Source: Prevotella sp. UBA2725
GTDB lineage: Bacteria; Bacteroidota; Bacteroidia; Bacteroidales; Bacteroidaceae
Reading direction: 5' to 3'
DNA length: 22,568 nucleotides
Assembly (NCBI GenBank): GCA_002353825.1
Contig: DEKJ01000029.1
Span: forward strand, 1 to 22,568
Shown in pieces: positions 1 to 6,820 of the stretch. The position numbers and the translations under genes are program-made. Position 1 is the stretch's first letter; every line of letters starts with the position of its first letter. The notes beneath the pieces were generated by a model. That model saw only the letters and a program-made list of their open reading frames with translations, did no database searches and had not been told where the DNA came from.

Positions 1-189
1 GGAGAGGCATTCGTCAGTGGTGAGCGTGTATCTGTAATCGAGGACTCTGGATTTACAAATGTTGAACAGGTAATAGCAAAAGTACTTATGTCTATGCATG
101 ATGACCTACCACGCCCGACCATGGTTCAGATTAAGATTACGAATCTTGACAAGAGGCAAATACAGTTGTATCAGAGAATATTGCAGTGA
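1..189 (+). CDS. C-terminal fragment of an unrecognised protein
   Basis: An open frame runs from the first base of the window to a TGA at 187-189, giving 62 residues without a start codon, so the gene begins outside the window. The residues are mixed charged and hydrophobic (for example VIEDSGFTNVEQVIAKVLMS and QIKITNLDKRQIQLYQRI), and read like a soluble alpha/beta protein ending in a charged helix. I see no signal, membrane segment or catalytic motif and do not recognise the family. It is on the opposite strand to the next ten genes and converges on them across a 260-nt gap. That the frame codes is an inference from its protein-like composition and lack of stops. Confidence 0.55.
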   Translation, partial: GEAFVSGERVSVIEDSGFTNVEQVIAKVLMSMHDDLPRPTMVQIKITNLDKRQIQLYQRILQ

Positions 190-449
190 GGTGATAACTA
201 CAAGTATTCGCGATACTCAAAAGATTTGATAGAGATTCGTGTGAAACGGCTGGACCTGTAGCTCACTGTTTGACTGTTGTTCGTTCATCTATACGTTGGA
301 TCCCGTCATCCTCAAAGATGGCATCGACGAGGCGTTCAAAATGGTGTGCGGTGAGAAACGCTGTAATCTACAATAAAAAAAAACGACTGACAGTAACAAT
401 ATGTTATTGCCAGTCGGTTTATTCTTTCATGTACTGTCACCAAAATCGG
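190..449. other. Convergent intergenic gap with a possible gene relic
   Basis: No complete gene is visible. A weak hairpin (AGTAT-TCGCG-ATACT, 203-217) follows the partial gene but has no T tract. On the minus strand a 34-codon open stretch without a start (367 to 263) reads like the tail of a protein (FERLVDAIFEDDGIQRIDER, then TTVKQ and stop). It could be the remnant of a deleted gene. The opposite frame over the same bases is also open, so this is uncertain. The terminator of the leftward block lies at 375-416. Confidence 0.4.
375..416 (-). terminator. Rho-independent terminator of the leftward lipoprotein cluster
   Basis: Read on the minus strand, an interrupted stem (CGACTG-C-CAATAA pairing with TTACTG-T-CAGTCG, with wobble pairs and an internal mismatch, 384-416) is followed directly by nine T residues (383-375). 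It lies 34 nt after the stop of the last leftward lipoprotein gene, where a terminator is expected. Confidence 0.75.
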
Positions 450-875
450 TTATTTCTCTCTTTTGAAGCGGGCTATCTCCTCGTTGGAATCGGTGTGGTA
501 CCAAACCATTTCAGAGTCAGTCAGTTTACGGACATCAACTTCAAGGTAGATTTTGGATTCCCCGTTGTAAGTTTTTCCTGTAAAGATATTCATGTGTCCC
601 GTTTCTCCAACCCTATAATTGAGGTCAGTTGTTTTCCAACCTTCTTCGGGCCATGCAGAAACTTGCTGCTCGATGCGACCAGAATACCAGTTCTCGGAAT
701 AGAAAGTATATATTACCGTCTCTCCATCCATAATGCCACTTCGTATGGCTTTTCTCCACTTTCCTTCCAGTTTGCTTGCATCAAACTTATAGTCATCATC
801 GCTGCTGCAAGAGGCGAGGGAGAGCATGGCAGCGGTCATTACGAGGATGTTTCTCCAGAGTTTCATAGTTTCCAT
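450..875 (-). CDS. Lipocalin-like lipoprotein, 141 aa
   Basis: This is a predicted lipoprotein: basic start METMKLWRN, hydrophobic stretch 10-20, and lipobox LASC with the acylated cysteine at 23, followed by SSDDD, an acidic post-lipobox stretch typical of surface lipoproteins in Bacteroidota. The mature part (LEGKWRKA near 36-43, VIYTF, then a C-terminal MVWYHTDSNEEIARFKREK) has the spaced G-x-W start and alternating strands of small lipocalin-like domains. It is a paralogue of the gene at 6256-6663: both have DFDA/KFDA, L-x-G-x-W, YTF and a W-x-x-RKL or VRKL segment near the end. The start at 875 is chosen because MxTMKLWR recurs in the related genes; it overlaps the upstream gene by 13 nt, implying cotranscription. 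Ligand and function are unknown. Confidence 0.8.
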   Translation of the reverse strand: METMKLWRNILVMTAAMLSLASCSSDDDYKFDASKLEGKWRKAIRSGIMDGETVIYTFYSENWYSGRIEQQVSAWPEEGWKTTDLNYRVGETGHMNIFTGKTYNGESKIYLEVDVRKLTDSEMVWYHTDSNEEIARFKREK

Positions 876-1072
876 ATATGTTCTTTTATTTCCTTCCAGT
901 TATTGAAAATGATGATAGTCACTGTATACAGACTTCCTTTGATAATTTCTCCTTTCCAATCATCGATGCCGTCGCTAAATACCATGTTTAACAGCCAGAT
1001 GATTGCCATAAAGCTACAAAAGTAGAATAATGCTTGTAGCAAGACTTTTCTCCAGAGTTTCATTGTTTTCAT
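863..1072 (-). CDS. Small two-span membrane protein, 69 aa
   Basis: A short basic start (MKTMKLWRK) is followed by one hydrophobic segment (about 9-32), a short loop with DGIDDWKGEI, a second hydrophobic segment (about 46-57) and a charged tail NNWKEIKEHIWKL. It looks like an inner-membrane hairpin of two helices with both ends in the cytoplasm. The gene at 2804-3001 has the same plan (MxxMKxW start, D-I-x-W in the loop), so the two are probably paralogues. The first 25 nt of the gene are identical to the first 25 nt of the lipoprotein gene at 6663, so its 5' end was probably copied. It overlaps the downstream lipoprotein by 13 nt. No known family is recognised. Confidence 0.7.
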   Translation of the reverse strand: MKTMKLWRKVLLQALFYFCSFMAIIWLLNMVFSDGIDDWKGEIIKGSLYTVTIIIFNNWKEIKEHIWKL

Positions 1073-1098
1073 ATTGCTTGTGATTTACTTTCCTCTAC

Positions 1099-1191
1099 TT
1101 ATACCACCCACCTCGTCGCTGTTCTCAATGGACGACATAAGGCGAATACGAGAGCGGCAATCAGGAGAAAGAGAAGTTTTGCTTGTTTCAT
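1099..1191 (-). CDS. Possible 30-aa single-span microprotein
   Basis: This frame starts with ATG at 1191-1189 inside the stop of the S41 peptidase gene (ATGA overlap) and ends at TAA 1099. The predicted peptide starts MKQAKLLFLLIAALVFALCR and ends in an arginine- and tryptophan-containing tail, so it is a single hydrophobic helix with basic ends. The LVFALC segment could be read as a weak lipobox. The next gene starts 26 nt downstream. ATGA coupling is also used at the 2807 and 5558 junctions of the cluster, which supports translation here. It could still be a truncated signal peptide left by a deleted gene. Confidence 0.45.
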   Translation of the reverse strand: MKQAKLLFLLIAALVFALCRPLRTATRWVV

Positions 1192-2807
1192 TGCGCTTTT
1201 ATGTAATCAAGAAGATAAAGCACTTCGGCTTGACTGTCGAAGTTGTAACGCTTATAGTCATCATACGTCAGCAGGATGTCAGGAATCAACTGCTTGGCAC
1301 AAGGATCATCGGCAGAAAGGAACAGCTGCATAGAGTTGGATATGGATCCTTCGAGCCTTGTTCGTGGTAGTGTGAATTGCGTCACTTCCATGTAGGTGTT
1401 TGGTGCCTGACTGCTGGGAACACCGACAATCTTCGCCCCCATCTTCCAAAGATAGAACATGTAATGAAAGGCTGCGCTATACGTGTCGGCATCGGCCAGC
1501 ACATAAATATGCTTGGGTGTATAGACGGGTTGGCCGTTCTGCTTGGCGAGTTTGTCTTGAATGCAACTCATGCTGTTGCTAACGAAACGTGTGCGGGTTT
1601 CGTCTGTGACAGCCTGCGTCTTCTCGTCGCTCTCATAGAAGGTGTAATCGCCAAACTCATAGTTCGTGTGATAACGGGCATTGAACTGTTCGAGTGTCGT
1701 GTTGATTTTCTGCATATAGAGTGGTGATAGCAGACGATAGAGATAGTTCTGGAAGTTCTTTTGCAGATAGCCGTCGCCCCACAACTGATAGAGTGTGGGG
1801 TAAGTGATGGGCGTCCATCCTCCGCCGTTGCCTCTGAGGTCGATAATCAGGTTTTCACTCTTGTTACGCTTCATCTGCTGGAGCATCTTCTCAAATTCTT
1901 CTGAGAACGACGGCAGGCTGGCGATGGCTTTGAGGGTGTCGGAGGGCATAGGTCGGTGGTACACCTTGTCATAGCAATATTTCAGGTCATCGTAGTAGTT
2001 CATCCCAGCCTGATACATATATTCTATATTGTCACGAGCCATAATGCTGGTCGAGCGGAAGTACATGGTGTACTTCTGCTTGTCGGTGAAGGTGTAAGTC
2101 AGATTTTCCGTCGGAAAGCGATTCTCCTGTACCATTTGCCCGTTGTTCCATTCCTTCCATTGCTCTACAGAAATGAGCGGTAACGGCAAGCAGACTGTAT
2201 TTCCTTCTGGAGTCATTAGATGATAGGTAATCGTGTCTTGTCGAAGACCGGGAATTATTCTGCCAAGAACGACGGGCTGGTGTCCGTGCCCACAGATGTT
2301 TGCCAACTTGCCGATTTCATTCTCCGCAGGGTATATCTTCATCATTTCTTCACAAAGGTCTTTCGTCTGGACATTTTCGATGCCGACAAGCCTGCTGCCT
2401 ATCAGTTGCTGATGTTCATCCGGCAATCGACGGATGAACAAACCGTCACCAACAGCCTTGAAACGGATGGGAACAAGTGAGAATGAGCCTTGTGTCTCCG
2501 GATAATGGATTTGCGTGTGTCCGTCCCTCAATGGTGCGAGGAATGCTCGGATGCGCCAACATAGTTCCTCGCGAGTCGTAACGCTGTCGTCCTTCAGGCT
2601 CCAGAGTGTTTCATGTGCGGCCCGATGAAAGAACGCTTTACCGCCATAGTTCGTATACGGGTCGGGATGTGTCGCTTCCAGTTGATGGATGAAATAGCGG
2701 AAGTCAGCCACGATGGAATCGTTTGGTATCTGTGCCGATGCGAATGTCGCTGCCAATAGCATGGTCGGCAGGAATAGGAATCGTCTGTTGTAATTCAGAA
2801 GTGTCAT
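1188..2807 (-). CDS. S41-family peptidase (C-terminal-processing protease-like), exported
   Basis: The 539-residue product starts with a signal peptide (about 1-25, ending FASAQ), then an N-terminal domain with the S41-associated segment LRDGHTQIHY (93-102). The peptidase core has NLIIDLRGNGGGW (319-331), the hallmark glycine-rich strand-turn of S41 enzymes. TYSAAFHYMF (442-451) contains the probable nucleophile Ser444, followed by GAKIVGVPSSQAPN. Enzymes of this family cut exported or misfolded proteins in the periplasm or outer envelope. I do not see a clear PDZ domain, so it resembles the Bacteroidota S41 group without a canonical CtpA layout. The gene starts inside the stop of the upstream two-span protein (ATGA) and its own stop overlaps a 30-codon frame. 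Its substrate is unknown. Confidence 0.85.
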   Translation of the reverse strand: MTLLNYNRRFLFLPTMLLAATFASAQIPNDSIVADFRYFIHQLEATHPDPYTNYGGKAFFHRAAHETLWSLKDDSVTTREELCWRIRAFLAPLRDGHTQIHYPETQGSFSLVPIRFKAVGDGLFIRRLPDEHQQLIGSRLVGIENVQTKDLCEEMMKIYPAENEIGKLANICGHGHQPVVLGRIIPGLRQDTITYHLMTPEGNTVCLPLPLISVEQWKEWNNGQMVQENRFPTENLTYTFTDKQKYTMYFRSTSIMARDNIEYMYQAGMNYYDDLKYCYDKVYHRPMPSDTLKAIASLPSFSEEFEKMLQQMKRNKSENLIIDLRGNGGGWTPITYPTLYQLWGDGYLQKNFQNYLYRLLSPLYMQKINTTLEQFNARYHTNYEFGDYTFYESDEKTQAVTDETRTRFVSNSMSCIQDKLAKQNGQPVYTPKHIYVLADADTYSAAFHYMFYLWKMGAKIVGVPSSQAPNTYMEVTQFTLPRTRLEGSISNSMQLFLSADDPCAKQLIPDILLTYDDYKRYNFDSQAEVLYLLDYIKAQ

Positions 2808-3001
2808 ATCTTATAAATCTTGTTCTTTCGGATATAACGGATAAGAGGGAGAAGTATTGCAAATGTTATGGCATAAATGACAAGTTTCATCCAATTCTGA
2901 ATGTCGCCACTCAACATCCACACTGCTATGCATATAATCAAACAGATAAATGCAAAGAGCACGAAATTTAATATAGTTCCCCAATGTTTCATAAATGTCA
3001 T
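2804..3001 (-). CDS. Small two-span membrane protein, 65 aa
   Basis: The product begins MTFMKHWG, then a hydrophobic segment (about 9-29), a short loop SGDIQNW and a second hydrophobic segment (about 36-53) ending in a basic tail IRYIRKNKIYKI. It is predicted to be a helical hairpin in the inner membrane. The start at 3001 is preferred over an upstream ATG at 3031 because it recreates the MxxMKxW start of the paralogue at 863-1072. A start at 2992 is also possible. The stop overlaps the start of the S41 peptidase gene (ATGA), so the two are probably translated together, and the protein may anchor or tune the peptidase (inference). No known family is recognised. Confidence 0.65.
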   Translation of the reverse strand: MTFMKHWGTILNFVLFAFICLIICIAVWMLSGDIQNWMKLVIYAITFAILLPLIRYIRKNKIYKI

Positions 3002-3063
3002 TTCTAATATTACTAACCTATGTCTTCCCACCTCATCTCATATCCTGCAATTAAAATTTATGC

Positions 3064-3945
3064 CTAATGAACGGACGAACTCTGCCACTTGATTTGATAG
3101 TCAAATAGTTGTGGTAATCCATCAGATAAGTTAACTGTAGATTTCACATGAAAGACCATTTGCTGCTCGTCAAGCAAATAGCCTATCTGCTCTTTAATCT
3201 CGTCAGATTCTATGCTTAATGGCAAGTTGTACGGTTCGAAACCAAAGAAACCAGTAGAGAAGAGCGGCATGAGGTCGAATAAGATGCCTCTGGGGTCGCT
3301 GCCTGGCATTCTGCCAACCAATTCAGAATAGCAATAGTTCCATATCATCGTCTTCTTTTGCTGTGGAATGGTGCAGGTTCGTCTCATGATGTTCCCGTCC
3401 TGCCATTCCAGCGTGTATAGTTCCGTGTACCAAGGCGTTTCATTTATTTTGTCCTGATAAATATAATTGAAGTTGTCGTTCCTTATGGAGATGAGTTGGC
3501 CCTGCTCGTTGTAGTGGAACTTGAAAAAGAATCGGTTCGCTTGCACATGTCTTGATGACGGTCTATGGCCAGCCAAGCTGTCTACCCTTCCATTGGCAAG
3601 AAAGAGAGTGTCGTAATGGCAGAAATCGCGTGTATAGTTGGAATCGTGCTCACCGTTTGGTAGTTGGGCGAACTCCCGGAACGTGACGTAGATGCAATTA
3701 TTGTCGTAGAGGTAATCGGCTTGCTGCTTCACAAGGAACGACCCGGAATCAACTCGTTCTGCAAAGGCGACCCTTCCCTCTGAGTCGTAGGAAAATGCGA
3801 GGTGCTCGTTACCGCCGTCCATTGAGAGTAGTTTTCCTGTATTGAGGTACGTGTGAGGATGGTCAGGGGTCACAGTGATTTCGTCATTGTTGGAACAGGC
3901 AGCCAGCAGTGACGTTGCGAAGATAATGACAAGAGAATATTTCAT
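3064..3945 (-). CDS. Lipoprotein of unknown function, 293 aa
   Basis: Signal and lipobox are clear: MKYSLVIIFATSLLAAC with the cysteine at 17, followed by SNNDE. The mature region has repeated short strands with F-x-Y-D/N-x-x-G patterns (AFSYDSEGRV, FKFHYNEQGQLISI) like the Bacteroides DUF4595-type or YD-like beta-sheet lipoproteins. This is a resemblance in pattern only. The C-terminus ends QIKWQSSSVH. The start at 3945 is chosen over an in-frame ATG at 4011 because it places the signal peptide at the very N-terminus and follows an AAGGAACG purine stretch. It lies 83 nt downstream of the PorT-like gene on the same strand. Confidence 0.75.
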   Translation of the reverse strand: MKYSLVIIFATSLLAACSNNDEITVTPDHPHTYLNTGKLLSMDGGNEHLAFSYDSEGRVAFAERVDSGSFLVKQQADYLYDNNCIYVTFREFAQLPNGEHDSNYTRDFCHYDTLFLANGRVDSLAGHRPSSRHVQANRFFFKFHYNEQGQLISIRNDNFNYIYQDKINETPWYTELYTLEWQDGNIMRRTCTIPQQKKTMIWNYCYSELVGRMPGSDPRGILFDLMPLFSTGFFGFEPYNLPLSIESDEIKEQIGYLLDEQQMVFHVKSTVNLSDGLPQLFDYQIKWQSSSVH

Positions 3946-4028
3946 CGTTCCTTTTTTAATTAAAAACGCGTGTTGCACAACATTTAGGAAGGTGATGATG
4001 GTTTTCTTCATATCTTGGCTATTCCTTG

Positions 4029-4664
4029 TTATAGCTCAAATCTGTACCCAACGGTCAACTGAACGACCCTGTTGTGAATCTTGACTGCATCAATTTTTGT
4101 AGCGTTCGTCAGACCGAGGTTATAGCGGGCATCTATCCGTATGGCACCTATCGTGTACGACAGGCCAATAGGGATGCTGAGGTCAAAGGTCTTGAACCAG
4201 GTGTCATCGCTCGATGTCACAGTCCAGTTGCCATGTTCATCAAGCATTTCTTCATCGATGTGCTTCTTCAGTGCAAAGCCTGGCTGTAAGCCCAAGTGAA
4301 AGGCAAAGTCGGGAGTGATGTAGAAGTTTGCCGTCAAGGGGATATTAAGGTAATGCAGCGTGGATGAAGAGTTATGGAATTGTGAATTGTCTTTCATCTT
4401 CGTTCCCTGGTTGGAATAAAGGAGTCCACCCGACAGGCTGAACCTTTCGCGCAGCTGATACTCTAATTCTGCACCAGCCACAAGCCCAGCCTTGCTGGTG
4501 TATTCCATTTTCTCCCCGTCAATGCCGACATAGATGTCCGGATCTGTCAACTTGGCGATGTTGATACCAACTTTTGGTGTCAGTGTCCAACTACCTACTT
4601 CTCGTTGTGCATTGCCAATCAACGGCATTGCAAGCATTGCTAATATGATAACGTTTCTCTTCAT
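4029..4664 (-). CDS. PorT-like outer-membrane beta-barrel protein
   Basis: This 211-residue protein has a signal peptide (1-20, ending IGNAQ) and a series of amphipathic strands typical of an 8-stranded barrel: LTPKVGINIAKL, KAGLVAGAELEYQL, FSLSGGLLYSNQGTK, LHYLNIPLTANFYI, FAFHLGLQPGFAL, and a final VVQLTVGYRFEL ending in an aromatic-x-hydrophobic outer-membrane signature. The LNIPLTANFY segment and GLQPG turn are characteristic of the Bacteroidota outer-membrane beta-barrel (PorT-type) domain. The name reflects domain family only; there is no evidence that it is the secretion-system PorT itself. Cotranscription with the lipoprotein at 3064-3945 is likely because 83 nt separate them with no clear terminator. 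Confidence 0.8.
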   Translation of the reverse strand: MKRNVIILAMLAMPLIGNAQREVGSWTLTPKVGINIAKLTDPDIYVGIDGEKMEYTSKAGLVAGAELEYQLRERFSLSGGLLYSNQGTKMKDNSQFHNSSSTLHYLNIPLTANFYITPDFAFHLGLQPGFALKKHIDEEMLDEHGNWTVTSSDDTWFKTFDLSIPIGLSYTIGAIRIDARYNLGLTNATKIDAVKIHNRVVQLTVGYRFEL

Positions 4665-4760
4665 TATATTTTATTTTAAGTTATATCCATAAATATAAAC
4701 GGAAACCCTGCTGCTTTTATTGTACTGCAAGGATAGTAGTAGCACCCCTGACCTCCCATG

Positions 4761-5558
4761 TCATCTCATTTCATATTCTGCTATGAGCATAATGTTCTTC
4801 CCGTTATGTATGATGGGATGGAAGAATCGGTAGCGGGTGGCTGGCGTGGGGAATGCCTTGGGACTAAGTTTGCCGATGACTGTTCTGCTCCCGTAAGGCC
4901 GCACCTCATAGCCAATGTCATTGAACATCTCGTTTCGGGGCAGTTTGCGCCAGACTCCTTCCGAATCAAGAAATGCTATCTCGCAATGTTCGCCACAAGT
5001 CAGTTCATTGTTGCTGTTGTTCCTCAAGATGAAGGTTACGTCTTCGGCTGTAAGAGGGAAAACATCTTTGGTGGGACGAATACTGATGCCCAGCGTATCA
5101 CTTACACCAGTCTTTGACATTCGTATTGGAGATTCGGGCCCTACAAATTTCAGAATGGGTGCATCATAGACTTTCTGGCGGAACAGGCGACGGCGTTCTG
5201 CGGTGTTATAGATGAAGTTCACCTCTATGCCGTTAGTCACCGCACAATAACTGCTGATACAACCCGCCAGCTCTTTGCATTTGCCAAGTCGCTGTCCAAT
5301 CGTGTCCATGATGGCATTCAGCTCATGCTCACTGTATTGCCTCGCAGGTTTGTTGGAAGCGGATGCCTCAGCATCATGCTCATTCCCTTCCTCCGCCAGT
5401 AGGGCTTCAGCACTGTCAAGCCTGTGTGCCGATTCCCATGCATCCTGCTTCTTTAATTCTACAGAATCACTTGCAGATGATTCCGAGGCCGACTGGTTTG
5501 ATGAGGGGCGGCACGAAACCAAAGCAAGAGCAAACAGGATGAATATTACCTTTTTCAT
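4761..5558 (-). CDS. Lipoprotein with C-terminal Ig-like domain
   Basis: The lipobox is LVSC (Cys16) after a short hydrophobic signal. Residues 17-75 are low-complexity and acidic (SSASDSVE, AEEGNEHDAEASAS), a probable flexible linker from the membrane. A middle region with four cysteines (KCKELAGCISSYCAV and later CGEHCEI) may form disulphides. The C-terminal 110 residues contain LGISIRPTKDVFPLTAEDVT and FILRNNSNNELTCGEHCEI followed by GVWRKLP. This strand pattern matches the bacterial Ig-like domain found in many lipoproteins (inference from pattern). The start overlaps the stop of the upstream lipoprotein gene by ATGA, showing tight coupling. Function is unknown; a binding or structural role at the cell surface is plausible. 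Confidence 0.8.
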   Translation of the reverse strand: MKKVIFILFALALVSCRPSSNQSASESSASDSVELKKQDAWESAHRLDSAEALLAEEGNEHDAEASASNKPARQYSEHELNAIMDTIGQRLGKCKELAGCISSYCAVTNGIEVNFIYNTAERRRLFRQKVYDAPILKFVGPESPIRMSKTGVSDTLGISIRPTKDVFPLTAEDVTFILRNNSNNELTCGEHCEIAFLDSEGVWRKLPRNEMFNDIGYEVRPYGSRTVIGKLSPKAFPTPATRYRFFHPIIHNGKNIMLIAEYEMR

Positions 5559-6250
5559 GATGGGGATGCCTTGAAGATAATATGCATATAGTTTCCCTCT
5601 TCTGCTCCGAAACGCTGGATAAGATTAGAGCCGTCGTAGATGGCTTTCAGTTGCAGGGCAACGCCACTCTTTGCCAGTGATAGGAAAGAGTTTGGCTGTG
5701 TCAGTTCATCCGCTGCGCAGATATAATTATAGTTGCTATTGAACTCTATGCGGATATGATGGTCGGCTCCGCCATAGACCAGATATAGCGACATGACATT
5801 TGGCGTAAAAGCCCATTTGATTTGCTCATAGTCCGTGTCGTAGCCGAGGTCGTAACGGGCAGTGATGGCTTGTGGAGCTGCTTCTGCAAGCGCATCGCTC
5901 AACTCCTTGTCTGCATCTACGACCTTTGAAATCAGCGATATGGGGAAGTCTTGAAAGAATACATGCTGCATCTTATAGTCGGACACTTCAAGTTGCACGT
6001 CACCGAATGTTGCTTCATGGGCTTTTGTTATTATGTGTCGCCCCTTCTCGTCCGTCATATCCGTACAATCTTTGTCCTTATATATAATGATATACTCACC
6101 AGGATATTCGCCGGATATATTCTGCCCGTATGTTTCCTTTTGTGTGTTCGTTAGCCGCCTCTCCACATTGTCATCGCTGCAACAAGAGGCGAGGAAGAAC
6201 ATGGCAACTGTCATTACCAGGGAACATCTCCAAATAATCTCTACTCTCAT
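5555..6250 (-). CDS. DUF4840-like lipoprotein
   Basis: A 231-residue lipoprotein: MRVEIIWRCSLVMTVAM, then FFLASC with the acylated cysteine at 23 and CSDDN after it. The mature part has SGEYPGEYIIIYKDKD, a mid-region FFQDFPISLISKVVDADKEL and a C-terminal half of alternating strands ending YMHIIFKASPS. Order and wording resemble the DUF4840 family of Bacteroides lipoproteins; this is recall, not a search. Its leader (SLVMTVAMFFLASC) is very like that of the lipoprotein at 450-875 (ILVMTAAMLSLASC), both in protein and DNA. It lies 5 nt after the lipocalin-like gene and overlaps the next gene by 4 nt, so the three form one operon. Confidence 0.75.
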   Translation of the reverse strand: MRVEIIWRCSLVMTVAMFFLASCCSDDNVERRLTNTQKETYGQNISGEYPGEYIIIYKDKDCTDMTDEKGRHIITKAHEATFGDVQLEVSDYKMQHVFFQDFPISLISKVVDADKELSDALAEAAPQAITARYDLGYDTDYEQIKWAFTPNVMSLYLVYGGADHHIRIEFNSNYNYICAADELTQPNSFLSLAKSGVALQLKAIYDGSNLIQRFGAEEGNYMHIIFKASPS

Positions 6251-6255
6251 CTTCT

Positions 6256-6663
6256 TTACCTCTGATGTGCAGTACGCTCGAAATTGTAGATGATGTCAGG
6301 ACGGTCTGCCATTTCCCATGACATGGTGCTATTGCCCAATTTCCTGATGTTCCATGTCTGAGACTCTGGTGTGCCGCCGTACATGGGTTCGTAGATGATA
6401 AGTTGTCGATTATCCTTAAGCATATACCCCCGATGTATAATCGTATCACCAGCAAACACATCATAAACATAGATGTCGCAATCGCCATTGGCAGAAAAGG
6501 TGTATTCTACATTGCCCTCACTGACAACACCTTTATCATAGACCTTCTGCCAAGTCCCGACAAGGTTGTTGGCATCGAAATCTTCATCATCGTTGCTGCA
6601 AAAGGTGAGGGAGAAAGCAGCAAGCATCACAAATGCGATTCTCCAGAGTTTCATTGTTTTCAT
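6256..6663 (-). CDS. Lipocalin-like lipoprotein, 135 aa
   Basis: The predicted product starts MKTMKLWRIAFVMLAAFSLT and reaches its lipobox cysteine at 22 (LTFC), followed by SNDDED. The mature domain has LVGTWQKVYDKG, VEYTFSANGDCDIY, RQLIIYEP, and TWNIRKLGNSTMSWEM, the strand pattern of small lipocalin-like lipoproteins. It is a diverged paralogue of the gene at 450-875. The start at 6663 is chosen over an ATG at 6723 because the signal then sits at the N-terminus and matches the shared MKTMKLWR leader. It is the first gene of the leftward lipoprotein cluster, 157 nt downstream of the receptor gene. No ligand can be assigned. Confidence 0.78.
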   Translation of the reverse strand: MKTMKLWRIAFVMLAAFSLTFCSNDDEDFDANNLVGTWQKVYDKGVVSEGNVEYTFSANGDCDIYVYDVFAGDTIIHRGYMLKDNRQLIIYEPMYGGTPESQTWNIRKLGNSTMSWEMADRPDIIYNFERTAHQR

Positions 6664-6768
6664 TTCGATATTGTTTGTTGATAATGTTTCTATATAAACG
6701 CCGTGAAGCGGGAAATCCTGCATCGTAGGGCGTTAAATGTTCTTAATCGATATTCTATTCTTTGAAGT

Positions 6769-6801
6769 GGGCAGTGTCGGCACTGAGGCCGACGGCTGCC
6801 C
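6769..6801. repeat. GC-rich interrupted hairpin after the receptor gene
   Basis: Two nested arm pairs (GGGCAG with CTGCCC, and GTCGGC with GCCGAC around ACTGAG) form a strong hairpin 20 nt past the stop of the outer-membrane receptor gene on the minus strand. No T tract follows on either strand, so it is at best a partial terminator or an mRNA-stabilising stem between the sigma operon and the lipoprotein cluster. Confidence 0.6.
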
Positions 6802-6820
6802 GCTATCAACGAGAGAGAGT

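Noticed and set aside
270..1025. 251-codon plus-strand open frame
   Set aside because: It crosses the terminator and is antisense to two minus-strand genes with clear lipobox or membrane segments.
3946..4011. Longer start for the lipoprotein at 3064
   Set aside because: It would bury the signal peptide and lipobox 22 residues inside the protein; ATG 3945 fits a normal lipoprotein.
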